64,000 bases of DNA from Strigamia acuminata. Its lineage: Eukaryota > Arthropoda > Chilopoda > Geophilomorpha > Linotaeniidae. This document shows positions 9,775-23,100 of the stretch, piece by piece. A model generated the notes under the pieces. That model was not told the DNA's origin, searched no databases, and saw only the letters and a list, made by a program, of their open reading frames with translations. The stretch lies in assembly GCA_949358305.1 (NCBI GenBank), contig OX442319.1, positions 12,462,001 to 12,526,000 of the forward strand, in the 5' to 3' direction. The number at the start of each line of letters is the position of its first letter. Position 1 is the first letter of the stretch. The position numbers were made by a program, and so were the translations under genes.

Positions 9775-11141
9775 TTTAATTGCAAATCAAAGGTGAAATG
9801 ATCTTGATCGAGCAACGTGAATTGTGAAGTGATTTCAATTCGACACGGAGGTTATGTAACCCGAATTTGATTTGATACGTTCACGCGACGTATTCCTAAA
9901 ATTAGCTCTATAGGTCAAATCCGAGTCCATAAATTACGAAACTTGTTATTATTATTTGTTGTTAATTTGTTATTATTAAATAAGAAGATCATTTGGTGAC
10001 CAACTGTGAAGTGTCTGTCATTGAATTTGACAGGCAAGGTCATACACGAAAAACATTTCATCACGAGGTCGTATCAGTTCATGCGACCTCTCGTGTCAGA
10101 ATGCAGAACCAAAAATAAACGAGAGCATGCATGACAAATCTCACTACATAACTTGCAATGCGATTTGTTAACAAGTTGCGATAAATTTAACTCAAAATTC
10201 ACGAAACGTTACAAAAATTCTCTGCGAAAATGCACACTTTTGACCTCACAAAATGTTTTTAAAAAAAGTAAAAAGCATTTAATCCAAATTTACGTATGTA
10301 AAAAACGAAACTAATAAATTCTAAATGTAAAATTAAACGTGTAAAATTGTACACTCACAGTAGTTTGAAAAGTGCAAACAGTTTAAATGACTATGAAATC
10401 TTGTTTCATTTTCATTTTGCAATTTTAGACAAATAAAAGACAGAATAATGAAGTTTTATTTATGGTTGTGTGATGTTACGTCCATTGATGTAGCGAGGCA
10501 TCTAGCGGCAAATTTGATGAACACAGCACAGACCTAAATTCCGCAAAATTACACAAAAAAATTCCTCACATCAAAACCCAATGCTTTTCTTAAAGAAACA
10601 ATATTTATTTTCACATTTCAAATAAAATTAATCGAAGTATTTAATGGAACTTTATTTTTCGTCAAATGATAATCTGACGTCATAATTTCTCCCGCTTACA
10701 AATGAACTTCGAGCGAACTTAAACGACCGGTTTCAGCTATCCGAGAATAAAGATGCCTTTTCTCCGTGACTATAGAAACAAGATTTCCCGCTAAAAAAAA
10801 ATACTTTAAAGTTAAATACCACCACAAATCAACAAAACGATACAACAAATAACAAAATTATCCTTCTCTTAGTTTAAAACGCGAAATAAAACGATCAAAA
10901 TAGAGTTTTTCACCCGAACTCATTGCAACCGCGAACGGCGATTGTTTATACCCACGATGCACCGCGGCGTGGGCGCTGCTGCAGAGTCGCCGTGTCGATC
11001 CCGACTCATTTACCGCCTGAACTCGGCGTGGGGCATGTAAATCGTCGTTCGAGCGTTAACACTACGAGGCACCCGGTCCCGGACCCCCAAAAATGTCGTA
11101 ACAAACTCATCAATTCGTGATCGGATCACCAAAACACTGAA
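9775..11141. promoter_or_regulatory. Divergent promoter region, ARMC5-like / PTK7
   Basis: It separates two genes transcribed away from each other. The last 270 bases (10870-11141) are CpG-rich and likely hold the PTK7 start and 5' leader; the short frame at 10923-11120 shows no protein character. The middle holds dispersed repeat copy B (10150-10305) and otherwise AT-rich sequence with nothing recognisable. Confidence 0.5.
10150..10305. repeat. Dispersed repeat, copy B
   Basis: Same orientation match to 4572-4725, about 80 percent similar by eye, differing by small indels. Confidence 0.65.
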
Positions 11142-14100
11142 ATGAACATCAGAACACTACCGGCCCTCATTATACTAGGTAAGTGCTTTGTCCTCTCACT
11201 AGCGGTAATCCCACACACAAATTCGAACAAAAATTAGAATTAAATCGAAATAAAAATTATTTCGGACCCAAATCGCTGAATAAATTAGAAAATAAATATT
11301 TTTAGTTTGATTTTTCGTGTTGTTTTGAATCATTCTGACAAATTTCGCGCATTTTTTCAGCTTTAAACGTGGGTTACGCGCAGGACAATTTCTACTTCAA
11401 TGTTCAGCCGAAGGATACGAGCGTGATAAGCGGACAAAGCGCCACATTAGAATGCAACGTGTCCAACACGAAGCAGATCATTTTCTACTGGACGTTGAAC
11501 GGCGACACTGTAAGCAACACGACGCGCAGATATCAGGACGGGAGCAACCTTCGGATCACTCGGGTGGACCGCGAAAAGGATCTGGGCGAATTCAAGTGCA
11601 TCGCCATGAATTCCAGCACCGGCTTTTCGCTCTTCAGTTCGGGAGCTTCTCTGAACGTCATGTGTGAGTTCGGGCAATAATCAAATTAAACAATGCTTTA
11701 TTTTGGTTACAACGTTGAAACAATGTTGTAATAACGTTGTATTTTGGTTATATAGTTGAATCAATGCTAAAATAATGTTCTATTTTGGTTACAACGTTGA
11801 AACAATGTTGAAATAACGTTTTCTTTTGGTTATAAAGTTGAATCAATGCTAAAATAATGTTGTATTTTGGTTACAACGTTGAAACACTGTTGAAATAATG
11901 TTGTGTTTTGGTTACAACGTTGAAACAATGCTGAAACAATGTTGTATTTTGGTTACAACGCTGAAACAATGTTGAATAACGTTTTCTTTTGATTATAAAG
12001 TTGAATCAATGCTAAAATAATGTTGTATTTTGGTAACAACGTTGAAACAATGTTGAACTAATGTTGTATTTTGGTTACAACGTTGAAACAATGTTGAAAT
12101 AATGTTGTATTTTGGTTACAACGTTGAAACAATGTTCAAATAATGTTGTATTTTGGTTACAACGTTGAAACAATGTTTAAACATTGTTTTATATTGGTTA
12201 CAACGTTGAAACAATGTTGAAACATTGTTTTATATTGGTTACAACGTTGAAAAAATGTTGAAACAATGTTGTATTTTGGTTAAAACATTGAAGCAACGTT
12301 TTCTTTTGGTTACAACGTTGAAACAATGTTGAAAAAATGTTGTATTTTGGTTATAACGTTGAAACAATGTTGAAACAATGTTGAAAAAATGTTGTATTTT
12401 GGTTATAACGTTGAAACAATGTTGAAACAATGTTGTATTTTGGTTAAAATGTTGAAACAACGTTGACACAATGTTTAATTTAGGTTATATTGTTGAAACA
12501 ATGTTTTATTCAGAAAATCAAGCAGTTTTTGTGCACTTTTCGAGGCAGGGTTCACCGTTCGAGTGGATTTGGTCACTCGGCCGGAGGACGGGGCGGGCTG
12601 ATGGGTCTTTAGAAATGGTTTTGCGTCCCGCTGCGCACCCTACTCAACTACTCGGTCGGGTGTATTGAATTTAAAAAATACTGGTTTCCAATTTCCTGCA
12701 TTCAGAACTGCTGGCGAGAAGCGGGATAAAAGAGAAGGCCAATTTCAACCGAGGAAATTATATTCCGCGTGTTTGGTTTCGCCATTCGAATCACAACGAG
12801 CGAACAGTTTGCTCGCGGACAACCCATTGTTGCAACAATGACGTATTTTGGTCCCGGTGTTGAAACAATGATCGAGTGATGCCATTATTTCGAGTTTTCT
12901 TTGTTGAAAAGAAAACACTTTCGTCTGTAAATTCGATTTTTACAATTTTTTAGTCGGCTTATAATTCGTACATCGATGATGTCATTGTGGGGCGAGGAAA
13001 ATCAATGGCGAGTCTTTTGTTCGTTCGTCCCGTGTTGGGACTCGCGAATCGATGGATGAATTTGATTACACTCGATGTCTACTCGACTCGTGTTGCCCAA
13101 TTACGAGCTCATTAGTGGGAGGTTTGAATTAAATGTCATTGTGTCTGTGATGCAATATTTGGTGGGTTTCTGTCGTGGTGGGTATTGTGCAGGTGCTAGT
13201 CTGTTGGTTACGGTTTGGGGGTAAAATATGGCTGTTTTTGTCGTGGGCAGGAGGAATTGTGTGGGAGATTTGTGGTAAAGTTTGGCTGAAATGCTGAAGT
13301 TTGCCAGATTGGTGTTGAGTTTGAGTGCAGTTCGTCAGTTATTTTTGTTCAATGGATTTGTTTTTACAGCCATGGCTGTTTGATGTTTGTTTGTGTGCGT
13401 TGTGTGGTGTTTGGCCATGTTTTTGATTGAGTTTTTACCTGTGTTGTGTTGGGGTGGAATGATTAAGATAAATGTTTAGGGCGTTAAAAAATTCAATTTT
13501 AGGCCAAAAAGTTGATTAATAGACACAAAAAGTTTTTTTGGGGTAAAAAATTAAATTTTAAGTAAAAATGATTCGATTTTAGACTCAAAAATTTAATTTG
13601 CTGTTAAATAAATGCAATTTTCGGCAAAAAAAATCAAAAATTAAGATTGAAAAATCAAACTTTAGGCTAAAAGATCGAATTTTAGGTTAAAAAAAAATCA
13701 AATTTTATGTTAAAATATCGATTTTTATGCTAAAAAATCGATTTTTAGGTTAAAATATCACATTTTAGGTTAAAATATCACATTTTAGGTTAAAATATCA
13801 AATTTTAGGCTAAAATATCAAATATTAAGCTAAAATATCAAATTTTAGGCTAAAATATCAAATTTTAAGCTAAAAAATCAAATTTTAGGCTAAAAAAAAT
13901 CAAATTTTAGGCTTAAAAAATCAAAAATATCAAATTTTATGCTAAAAAATTCAATTTTAGGTCAAACTGTAATTTCTAGGCAAAAAAAAAAAATTATTAG
14001 AACAAAACTTTTAATTTCAGCCAACAAAATCCAAATTTATGTCAAGAATCCAATTTTAGGCCAAAAAATTGATTAATCAGACCAAAATAATTCAATTTTA

Positions 14101-17100
14101 GGCTTTCAAAAAAGCTTAATTTGGCTCTGATGTTGCCTGAATGTTGGAAAAATTGCCAAAAAAAGGCAGATTTAACAATGTTACCCATACCACTCGAAAA
14201 CATGTCTTCAACGTCGTAAAACCGACATCAAAGTGATTTAATCTTGTCGAAATGTGCCATTAATGACGAATTAAATGCCAAGCACAACACGTGACACGTG
14301 TTACTATGGAATTTCGGTCATTTGACGTTTAATAAAAAGAATTGGCTTTGGAAAGTGAACTGTGACAGCATAAAAGGAGATATCAGTGGCAATAAATCAC
14401 GTTTTAAATCTTAAAATAAAGAATGTGTCTGAGACAGTTTAACAGCAGTGGGGTTTGCTTTTTTAGAGCTGGTCATAAACCTTCCCCCAACAGACTGCGA
14501 GTCACGTGTTGTGCTGGGTGTTAACATATTGACATTCTGTATTTCACTACAATGGCCTGCAAGGGGTTGGGAATGAATTTTGGTTTTCTATTTCCTGCTT
14601 TGGAGAGTTGGAGGAGGAGACGTTGGTTGGTTTGTTGGGTGTTTGAGTTGGTTGGTGAGAGAAAATGAGTTGGAAGTGGAAATTAGGGTTGGATTATGTT
14701 GGATTTTGGATTCGATTGGGTGGTTTGGTTGGGTTTTTAAGTGGAAGTCTGGTTTATTCGGTGGTTTAGTTTGGATTTTAAATTTAATTAACGTTTTTGT
14801 GATTTTTATTGAATTTGAAATCAAAGTCAGTGGTTTTTTTTTTTTTTTTTGGTTTTTATTAGGGATTTACTTCGAATTACATACATTTTTTGGTCAAAAA
14901 TAGTGATTTATTCGAATTTTATACATTTTTATGTCAAAATCAGTGATTTACTTTTAATTTTATACATTTTTATGTCAAAATCAGTGATTTACTTCGAATT
15001 TTTTACATTTTTAGGTCAAAATCAGTGATTTATTTCGAATTTAAAATAAAAATCTGTTTACTTTTATAGAATTTCAAATCAAAATTAGTGATTTTCAGTG
15101 ATTTTTATGTTAAAATCATTGTTTTTCATCGATTTTTAAGTCAAAATCGGTGATTTTCATTGGTTTTTAGGTCAAAATGAGTGATTTTCATTGGCTTTTA
15201 GGTCAAAATCAGTGATTTTCATTGGTTTTTAAGTCAAAATCAGTGATTTTTATTGGTTTTTAGGTCAAAATCAGTGATTTTCATAAATGTTTAAGTCAAA
15301 ATCACTGATTTACTTCGAATTTCATTGAATACCAAACCAAAATCAACCAAAACCCACGACTTAAACCCAATTTTCAAATCAAAACCACCCAAAAACAAAA
15401 AACCACTCAAAACCCCATCCCCAAATTCTTTCCCCACACACACATGTGCTAAATCATTCCCCATTTCCCATTTAAAAAACCATCCCTTTTCAAACCCCCA
15501 TAACTTAAATCACACTACAAACATTGACTCACTTTGGCATATCAATATCACCATTTCACCCCACTCAAATCCCTAAAAAAAACCCTCAAAAATCTCAAAT
15601 CCCAAGAAACCCCACAAACTTTTAACCTAATAACCGAGGAATTTGTTTCCCCAGATGCAGTTAAAGAATTAGCAGCATTTTAAGCCAGTAGGGGGAGCCA
15701 AAAGGGGGATTTTAAGGCTGACTAGGCAGCCATATCAGATGCACCTTGGGCCAAACCCAACCTTTGCCTATTCAACACGGCTATTTCCATAACAAGAGGG
15801 TAAAACATGGGGTGAAGTAGTGAGATGAGAGCCCTCTTTGGACGTGGTGGGAAAATTGTGCAATTTTTAATATCTTTTTTTTTTCGGGGTTTATTATGGG
15901 GGAAATGTAAATAAGTTGATGTTTGGAGTTGTAAATTGATGTTTGGGGGGTTTTTTTGGGGGTAAAGTTTGGTTTGGTGAGGGTTAACTTTGTTTGGATG
16001 TGTCATGTGTGCTTGTGTTTAAAGGTTGGTTTTATGGGTTTGTTTGTTTTTTAAGGGAGGAATGGAGGGAAATGGGTTTATGAGGTTGGAATAATGTGGG
16101 TTTAGGAGATGGATGTTGGATTTGAGAGTTAAAAAGTGGAATATTTTAGCTGAAATAGTGGAAAGTTAGGGAAAAAAGTGAAATTTTAGCTAAAAATCTC
16201 AAATTTTAGCTAAAACTGTCAAAAATTAGCTAAAACTGTCAAAATTTAGCTAAAACTGTCAAAATTTAGCTAAAACTGTCAAAATTTAGCTAAAACTGTC
16301 AAAATTTAGCTAAAACTGTCAAAATTTAGCTAAAACTGTCAAAATTTAGCTAAAATTCTTAAAATTTTAGCTGAAATAGTCAAGTTTTACCTGAAATAAT
16401 CAAGTTTTAGTTGAAATAGTCAAGTTTTAGTTGAAATATTCAAATTTTAGCTGAAATTTTCAAATTTTAGCAGAAATTTTCAAATTTTAGCTGAAATTTT
16501 CAAATTTTAGCTGAAATTTTCAAATTTTAGCTGAAATTTTCAAATTTTAGCTGAAATTTTCAAGTTTTAGCTGAAATAGTCAAGTTTTAGCTAACTTTTT
16601 CACTTTTGGTGTGTATTCACAAAATTGATCAGCTGAAAATACCCCAAACTTAGCAAAATCAGCAAAAATTTAGCCAAATTGTGCAAAAAATTAGCCAAAA
16701 TGTGCAAAAAAATTAGCTAATTTGCAAAATAATTAGCAAAAATTAACCTAAAGCTGCAAAAAGTAGCAGAAATTAGCTTAAGTAGCTAAAAATTATGCAA
16801 AACATAATGGCAAATCACTAGCTTATTTAACTTATATCAGCTAAAAATACCAAAAACAAAATTAATCAATTCCCAAACTCAATAATAACCTCACAAAATC
16901 ACCTAAAAGCGGCAAAAATATGCTAATCCAATCCCACACCTCACCAATTGCAAACAAAACCCAAACCTCTTTGAAATAAAACATGAATATGAATGCAGCA
17001 CCCAATAGGCACACTCCAGGAAGGAACCCAGGTGCAATAACTCATAAGGGTAATATTTTCCAAAGCTCCAGACACCATCTGGCCCTGTGTGCATAAGCAG

Positions 17101-20100
17101 ATGTAAGTGATCCAAGGCCTCATCCAAACCAATAGCAAAACCTTTCAGTCATCCATTGAAGCGAGGCCAAGTGAATACAGGGCCCACTAATGGGACTCAT
17201 GTGCTTTCAAAATGGGCAATCGTGGGAATAAAGAAAAAAATTGCTCAAGGGGGGTGGATGAGAGTTAGGTAAATATAGATGAAAATCAGCTGCGAGAATA
17301 TTAAAAAAGTTATGAGTCGGGTAAATTTGGATACATAATTAGTGTTGAGGGGCTCAAATAGGGCAATGGGGCTTGAGATTTAAGATATCCGTTTGTTGGA
17401 TGGAGGAGAAAAAAATTGAAGTGCTGTGAAGACAGGTTGTGGGTTTTTTATGGTGGGTTTTGGGTGCTAAATTAAGATTTGGGCGGAAGTGGGAAATGTG
17501 GGTGAATGTAATAAGGAATTGGTTGTTAAAAGGTTCGTACAGCGTATATGGACATTCGAGTTACGGAGTTTCAAGCTAGGTTCAGACTTGTGTTCACAGT
17601 AGGGGCGACGCAAGCAGTCTGTTCAAACTGTAGGCCACGTGTGAACAGAGCTGAAACAATTGATGTTGCATCTGGTCAATCAGATGGTTTCAATGAAACC
17701 TGGAATTGGATCTAGTTCTAGAAGTAGTTCCAGAATCCGAAAATGGCGGCCTGTTTCCAATGTGTGTACATTGTAATGCATTTCTGGTGTTTGGGTCTAT
17801 ATTTTTGGATTACTACACCAGTGATACGGCTCGGCCAATGGGAGAAGGCCATCCTTTTGAGTCGAACAAGAGTATAAGTGGGATTATGTGGAGCATGTGT
17901 GGTCTACAGTACGTTCTCCTTCTGCAATGATTGTCCAACACAGGGTTGGCAATCTAAGATATCGTACTGCCTCATTTAAACGCCCGGGTTCAGTCAAACG
18001 CCGGGCCCGAATAAACGCTGGGGGTTCGGCGGCGTTTATTGTACCGCGCGCCACCCCGAACCGACTTTACCGGGAGGGGGTTGGCCAAAAAAAAAATTAA
18101 ACGCCCGGGTGTTTAAATGAGGCAGTACGGTATAGTGTTTATTAAAAATGACGATGAGTGTGTGAATATATGAAAGTCTCCATTGCATGTTTGACTCTTC
18201 ACTAACTGAATGTGACCATGTATGAAACTTCTGTGCCTTGTAGATGGACGGGAGCGCAACAACCGGACAGGGATTTGCATTATTGGATGCTAATTCCATT
18301 TTATGTCGAAAAATACAGGGGGCGCCGTTTCAGGTCAGCGTCATGAAGTATCACAAAAATTCAGGAATGACCAATGGAGTTTGAATGGGGGAAAATGACG
18401 ATGCAGGATGTGGAAAGTTTAAATTAATTTTCCTATTCAAGAAAGAGCTTGTCCATAAATCCGTATAGCATTATGTCTCCAAGGGTTGAGTATTCGTTAT
18501 AACTCGTCGCGGTTCGATATAACGACGTTCGACTATAAGTCTCGACTGTTATAGGAAGAAATGCGGTGTTTGTGAATGGCCGTAATTCTTTTAAATGTAG
18601 AAAGTCTGGTGTGATAGACTGACTCGTATTCTGCCACCAGGTGATTCTGATAGACTTTTGTGTCATGTGTTTACACAGAAAAGTCTAGGGGCATGCACTT
18701 CTATCAGCAGATAATCTTATGAGTAGAACGCTGTAGTTGGCGACCAGTGGGCCCATGAGGGTTGTTTGATTTGTGGGTAGGGGGCTCCACTATTAAATGT
18801 TTCCCAATTCATTTTTTTTCTAAAGGGGCTCTAGAATTTCTGACCTGGGCTCCATTTTGTTTGTCCCAGGGCATAGTCAGGCTTTTGGGCCCATTTTTTC
18901 TATAAAAGATGTGATGGTTTATTGATTTCTTGGAATGTTTTATTGATTTATTTTGCTGTTGTTATTCTTAGGGATCGACGAAGAGGCCAACGTGCTGCTG
19001 CAGATGCCGGCATCCAGCGATGAAATCAAGGCTGGCGATGCGCTGGTTTTGAAATGCAAAGTGGACGGAAATCCGGAGATGCACGTGGAGTGGTATCGTA
19101 ACAGCGTGCGCTTGTTTCGGAATAACTTGACGACAATTAAGAACAAGAGGCTGCATTTGTTTAATATATCGGCGCATGAGAACGGGATTTATTCTTGCCG
19201 GGCCACGAATGATGCTGGTGCGGTTGATAGCACACAGAATTTTCCGCTGATTTTGTCACGTAGGTTGCGAGGTTTTTGTTTTTGAATTGCTTGTTGCCGT
19301 TTTTTAATGGAAAAAATTGTAAATTTGCAGAAAAAATTGTAAATTTGCAGAAAAAAATTATAAATTTGCAGAAAAAAATTATAAATTTGCAGAAAAAAAT
19401 TATAAATTTGCAGAAAAAAATGTCAATTTGCAGAAAAATTGGAAATTTGCAGATAAAATTGTAAATTTACAGAAAAAATTGTAAATTTACAGAAAAATTG
19501 CAAATTTACAGAAAAATTGCAAATTTACTACAAAATTGCAGATTGACTATAAAATTCTAGATTTACTATTAAATAATAAATCTTTAATGAAAGGATGAGT
19601 TGTTTGGAAATGTTTGCTCACTTGCTGCAGATCTTGGCAGCTGAAATTTGGCATTTGCATAATGGGCCCACCTATAACCTAGAAAAAAATCTAACATCCT
19701 AAAAAAAGTTTTATTCATCAAATAGAGAATAAAAATTATAAAAAAAAATTCAGTCCAAACCAGATCCAAAATAAGCTACCGTACGAGTAGTTGCCAACGG
19801 ACACAAACACATGCACAAGACACGCGAATGTACACAGGACGGAGTAAGCAAATAAATCCATCTTTAAAACGTTAGACCAATGTGTACATTCCATTTTTCA
19901 CAATTTCAATTGCCAGTATACAGTAAACAACTAAAGTTTTTTATTTGCATTTATAGCTGAGCATCAATTGCGCACCCTTAAAATGCAAAATGTACACACA
20001 TTTACCAAGCAAACATATACAAGTTTAACCGAATTTTCTTATTTCCTATTAAATAAATGGAAACTTAAATTTTGTGATTTATGCCGAAAAGTCCGGATGA

Positions 20101-23100
20101 ATTATTGTTTGAGTTTGGACCAGAAATTTGAGTTTTCTGTATATTGCTTGTCCCTAAATGCGTATGTCTTCGAGGGTAAAGGCCAATTTTCTACATTCTG
20201 GACATCTAATACAATAGGCGCGTTCAATATAAAATGGATTTCGCTAATTTCGGGAGTCCGGAAGTGACGGGTTTTCCGTCATAAAACCGAAATCGGATTT
20301 CAGAAAATCCGATTTCGCGAAAGCGACGTGTAGGGTCGCTTTCCTTGATTTCCTTGATTTCCAAGTTGATTTTCAGCCATCTTGAATTGTACACAGAGCA
20401 ATCAGAGCAGTTATTTTTGTTTGCAATTTAATAATTACAATTGGGAAAATTGTGATATTTCGGCCGCGTTTGAGCTATCAAACGTGGCCGAAAGTTTTTA
20501 AATTTCAAACAGGAAGTCAAATTGCGCATGCGCAACAGTTGGATTTACAAAAAAATTAAGGCCGTTCAAAGTTGAAATCCGATTTCCTTGATTTCAAAAA
20601 ATCAAGAAAATCACGATTTCGGAAATCCATTTTATATTGAACGCACCTTATGTTTACATGCACAGAATATTTCGAGTGAGATGAAATATTCCGTGTGCTC
20701 AACTGTCAAGTAAGCAGTGATGACAAGGATTATTCGAGTAGTGAATAATCCCTCGCAGAAGGTTGTTTAATTCGAGTGAACTCTAACTATTTATATTGTG
20801 CATGCGTGCATCGCTTTCGGCACTTCCTCATTGGTCGAAGTGATCACGAATTATTTTCTGCATGTAAACACAACAATTTGATCTCCAATTATTCACCACT
20901 CGAAATATTCGGTGCATGTAAACGTACTATAAAACGCTTTTTAGGCTTGTTTAGGCAAACCTAAATTTATCAACACGGTTTGAAATATTTCTAAAAAAAA
21001 TTTATTTATTATTTCAACAGATCCGTTATCGGCTCAAATCATCCAACTGCCGCAAGATCTAACCACGCGCAAAAACGAGCCGGCCCAATTCGATTGCGTC
21101 TACCTAGACGCGGCCATAACCGAGTGGTACATGAGAGACGAGGGCCCGCTCGCCAACAACTCCAGGTACAGTCGCATATCCACCTAACACAACATCTGGC
21201 TACGTGACACGAATTCCCCGCGAACTCGCGACAGAATTCCAATCAGATCTCGACATTCCGCCGCTCTCATCCCCGCCAACGCTTTTATTGATTTCCCGGT
21301 CAACTTGTCTCCGCCACTCCACCCTGAATGCAATTAATTTGTGCAATTCACCACCAAAAAACACACATAATGCAATAAAGCCGAAGAAGTCGCCGGAAAC
21401 TCGGCCATTTTGGCAGTGTTTGCAGAATTAGTGTCTTTTGCTTCGCTTTTTCCTCTTGAAAACACTTTGAAAGCTCTTGGGCTGCGGAGGTGGCGAGGGC
21501 CCATAATTCAATTAATAAGAAGGTTGGGAGCGAGGGTTGGGGGAGTGTTGGGTAATTAGGTTGGGGGTGGATGGCGCTTTTCTCTGATTGAATCCATCTT
21601 GGCGTGATGTGATGGAAAAGAAAATTTCTTGGGGTTTTTCTTTTGGTTATGGAATTTTTTTGTTGTTGTGTAATTGGATTTGCATGGTGGGGGACACCTG
21701 GTCTCATTGATTGTTCATTTTGGGATTTGGAATGTGTGGCGTTTGTAATGTTGGTGGAAGTTGGTGGATTTGGAGTGATTGGGTGGTTTTTTGAGGGATG
21801 GGTTCAAGGTGTTGGTGGTTTTTGATGTTTTTGGGAAGGTTTTGTTGTGTTTTTGGTGAATTTGAGATTTTTTTATTGAGGATTTTTGGAGGATTTTGAT
21901 AAATTTTGAATGATTTTAGATTTTCCGGTAAATATCGATAAGTTTTCGGACATTTTAAATAAATTTGAGATATTTTTGAGAAACTTTGAGAAAATTTTTC
22001 ATACAAATTTTTACAAAGTTTTACAAATTTTTACACTATTGTTTTACAAATTTTTACACTATTGTTTTACAAATTTTTACACTATTGTTTTACAAATTTT
22101 TACACTATTGTTTTACAAATTTTTACACTATTGTTTTACAAATTTTTACACTATTGTTTTACAAATTTTTACACTATTGTTTTACAAATTTTTACACTAT
22201 TGTTTTACAAGTTTTACAAATTCTTACAAAGTTTTAGAAGTTTTTACAAATTTTTACAAACTTTTACAAATTTTTACAAAGTTTAACAAATTTTTACAAA
22301 GTTTTACAAATTTTTACAAAGTTTTACAAATTTTTACAAAGTTTTACAAATTTTTACAAATTTTTACAAATTTTAATAAATGTTTGATAAATTTTGATTT
22401 TATATAGGATGACGATTTTTCCTAATGGATCTTTACTAATTCATCGTGTTCGTGGACCCGACGAAGGGTTCTATAAATGTGTTGGAGTGCGCGGAGTGAG
22501 TAAAGATGAACCAATACAAACGTATACAGCCGAACTACGAATAGCGGGTAAATAAGAGCTTAAAAATATTATTTTTACATTTATTTATTTATTTATTTAT
22601 TTATACATTTTAGTGCTTGACGATATGGACGGCAACACATTTGAACCGGCCATTACGCCGAATCAATTGACAGTAATAGCCGAGAATAAAGACTTTGAAA
22701 TGACTTGCATTCAACCATCTGGGTACCCCAGACCGCACATGTGGTGGGAAGATGCACATGGCAAAGTAAAATTTTTTCATAAGCTAAACAGAAAATAAGG
22801 TAGAAATTAAAGTCGTAATTTCTAGGTGATTTCTGATACCGGACGAATCAGGGTAGACGAAACACGCTTGTTAATAACGGCAGCAAAACACGAGGATGCA
22901 GGAAACTACACCTGCGTTGCCGAAAATTTGGCGAACAAAAGGCAACATAATTTTCAACTGTACATTTCAAGTAAGCACAAAATTTGAGGCTTATTTTGAG
23001 AATTTTTGATGGTTTTATAATAAAATTGAAAGAACTTTTATAAAATTCAATGAAATTTGTGAAAATTTGGATGAATTTCAATGAAATTTGTGAAAATTTG

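Noticed and set aside
7817-9796. Plus-strand ORFs up to 235 residues opposite ARMC5
   Set aside because: Antisense shadows of the real 795-residue minus-strand gene; composition Arg/Ser-rich and unlike protein.
10923-11120. 65-residue ORF just upstream of PTK7
   Set aside because: Probably 5' leader or promoter; PTK7 starts at 11142 with a signal peptide that joins in phase to exon 2.
14580-14903. Gly/Trp-rich 107-residue ORF and its antisense partner
   Set aside because: GT-rich low-complexity intron sequence; both strands open by composition alone.
18480-18560. tRNA-like GGTTCGA box
   Set aside because: No matching A-box or cloverleaf could be drawn; no tRNA gene was found anywhere in the window.
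19276-19464. ORF of repeated NLQKKI
   Set aside because: Translation of the 20-21-bp intronic array.
21910-22407. Phe/Tyr/Leu-rich ORFs in overlapping forward frames
   Set aside because: They come from a 23-bp AT repeat read in all frames inside a PTK7 intron.
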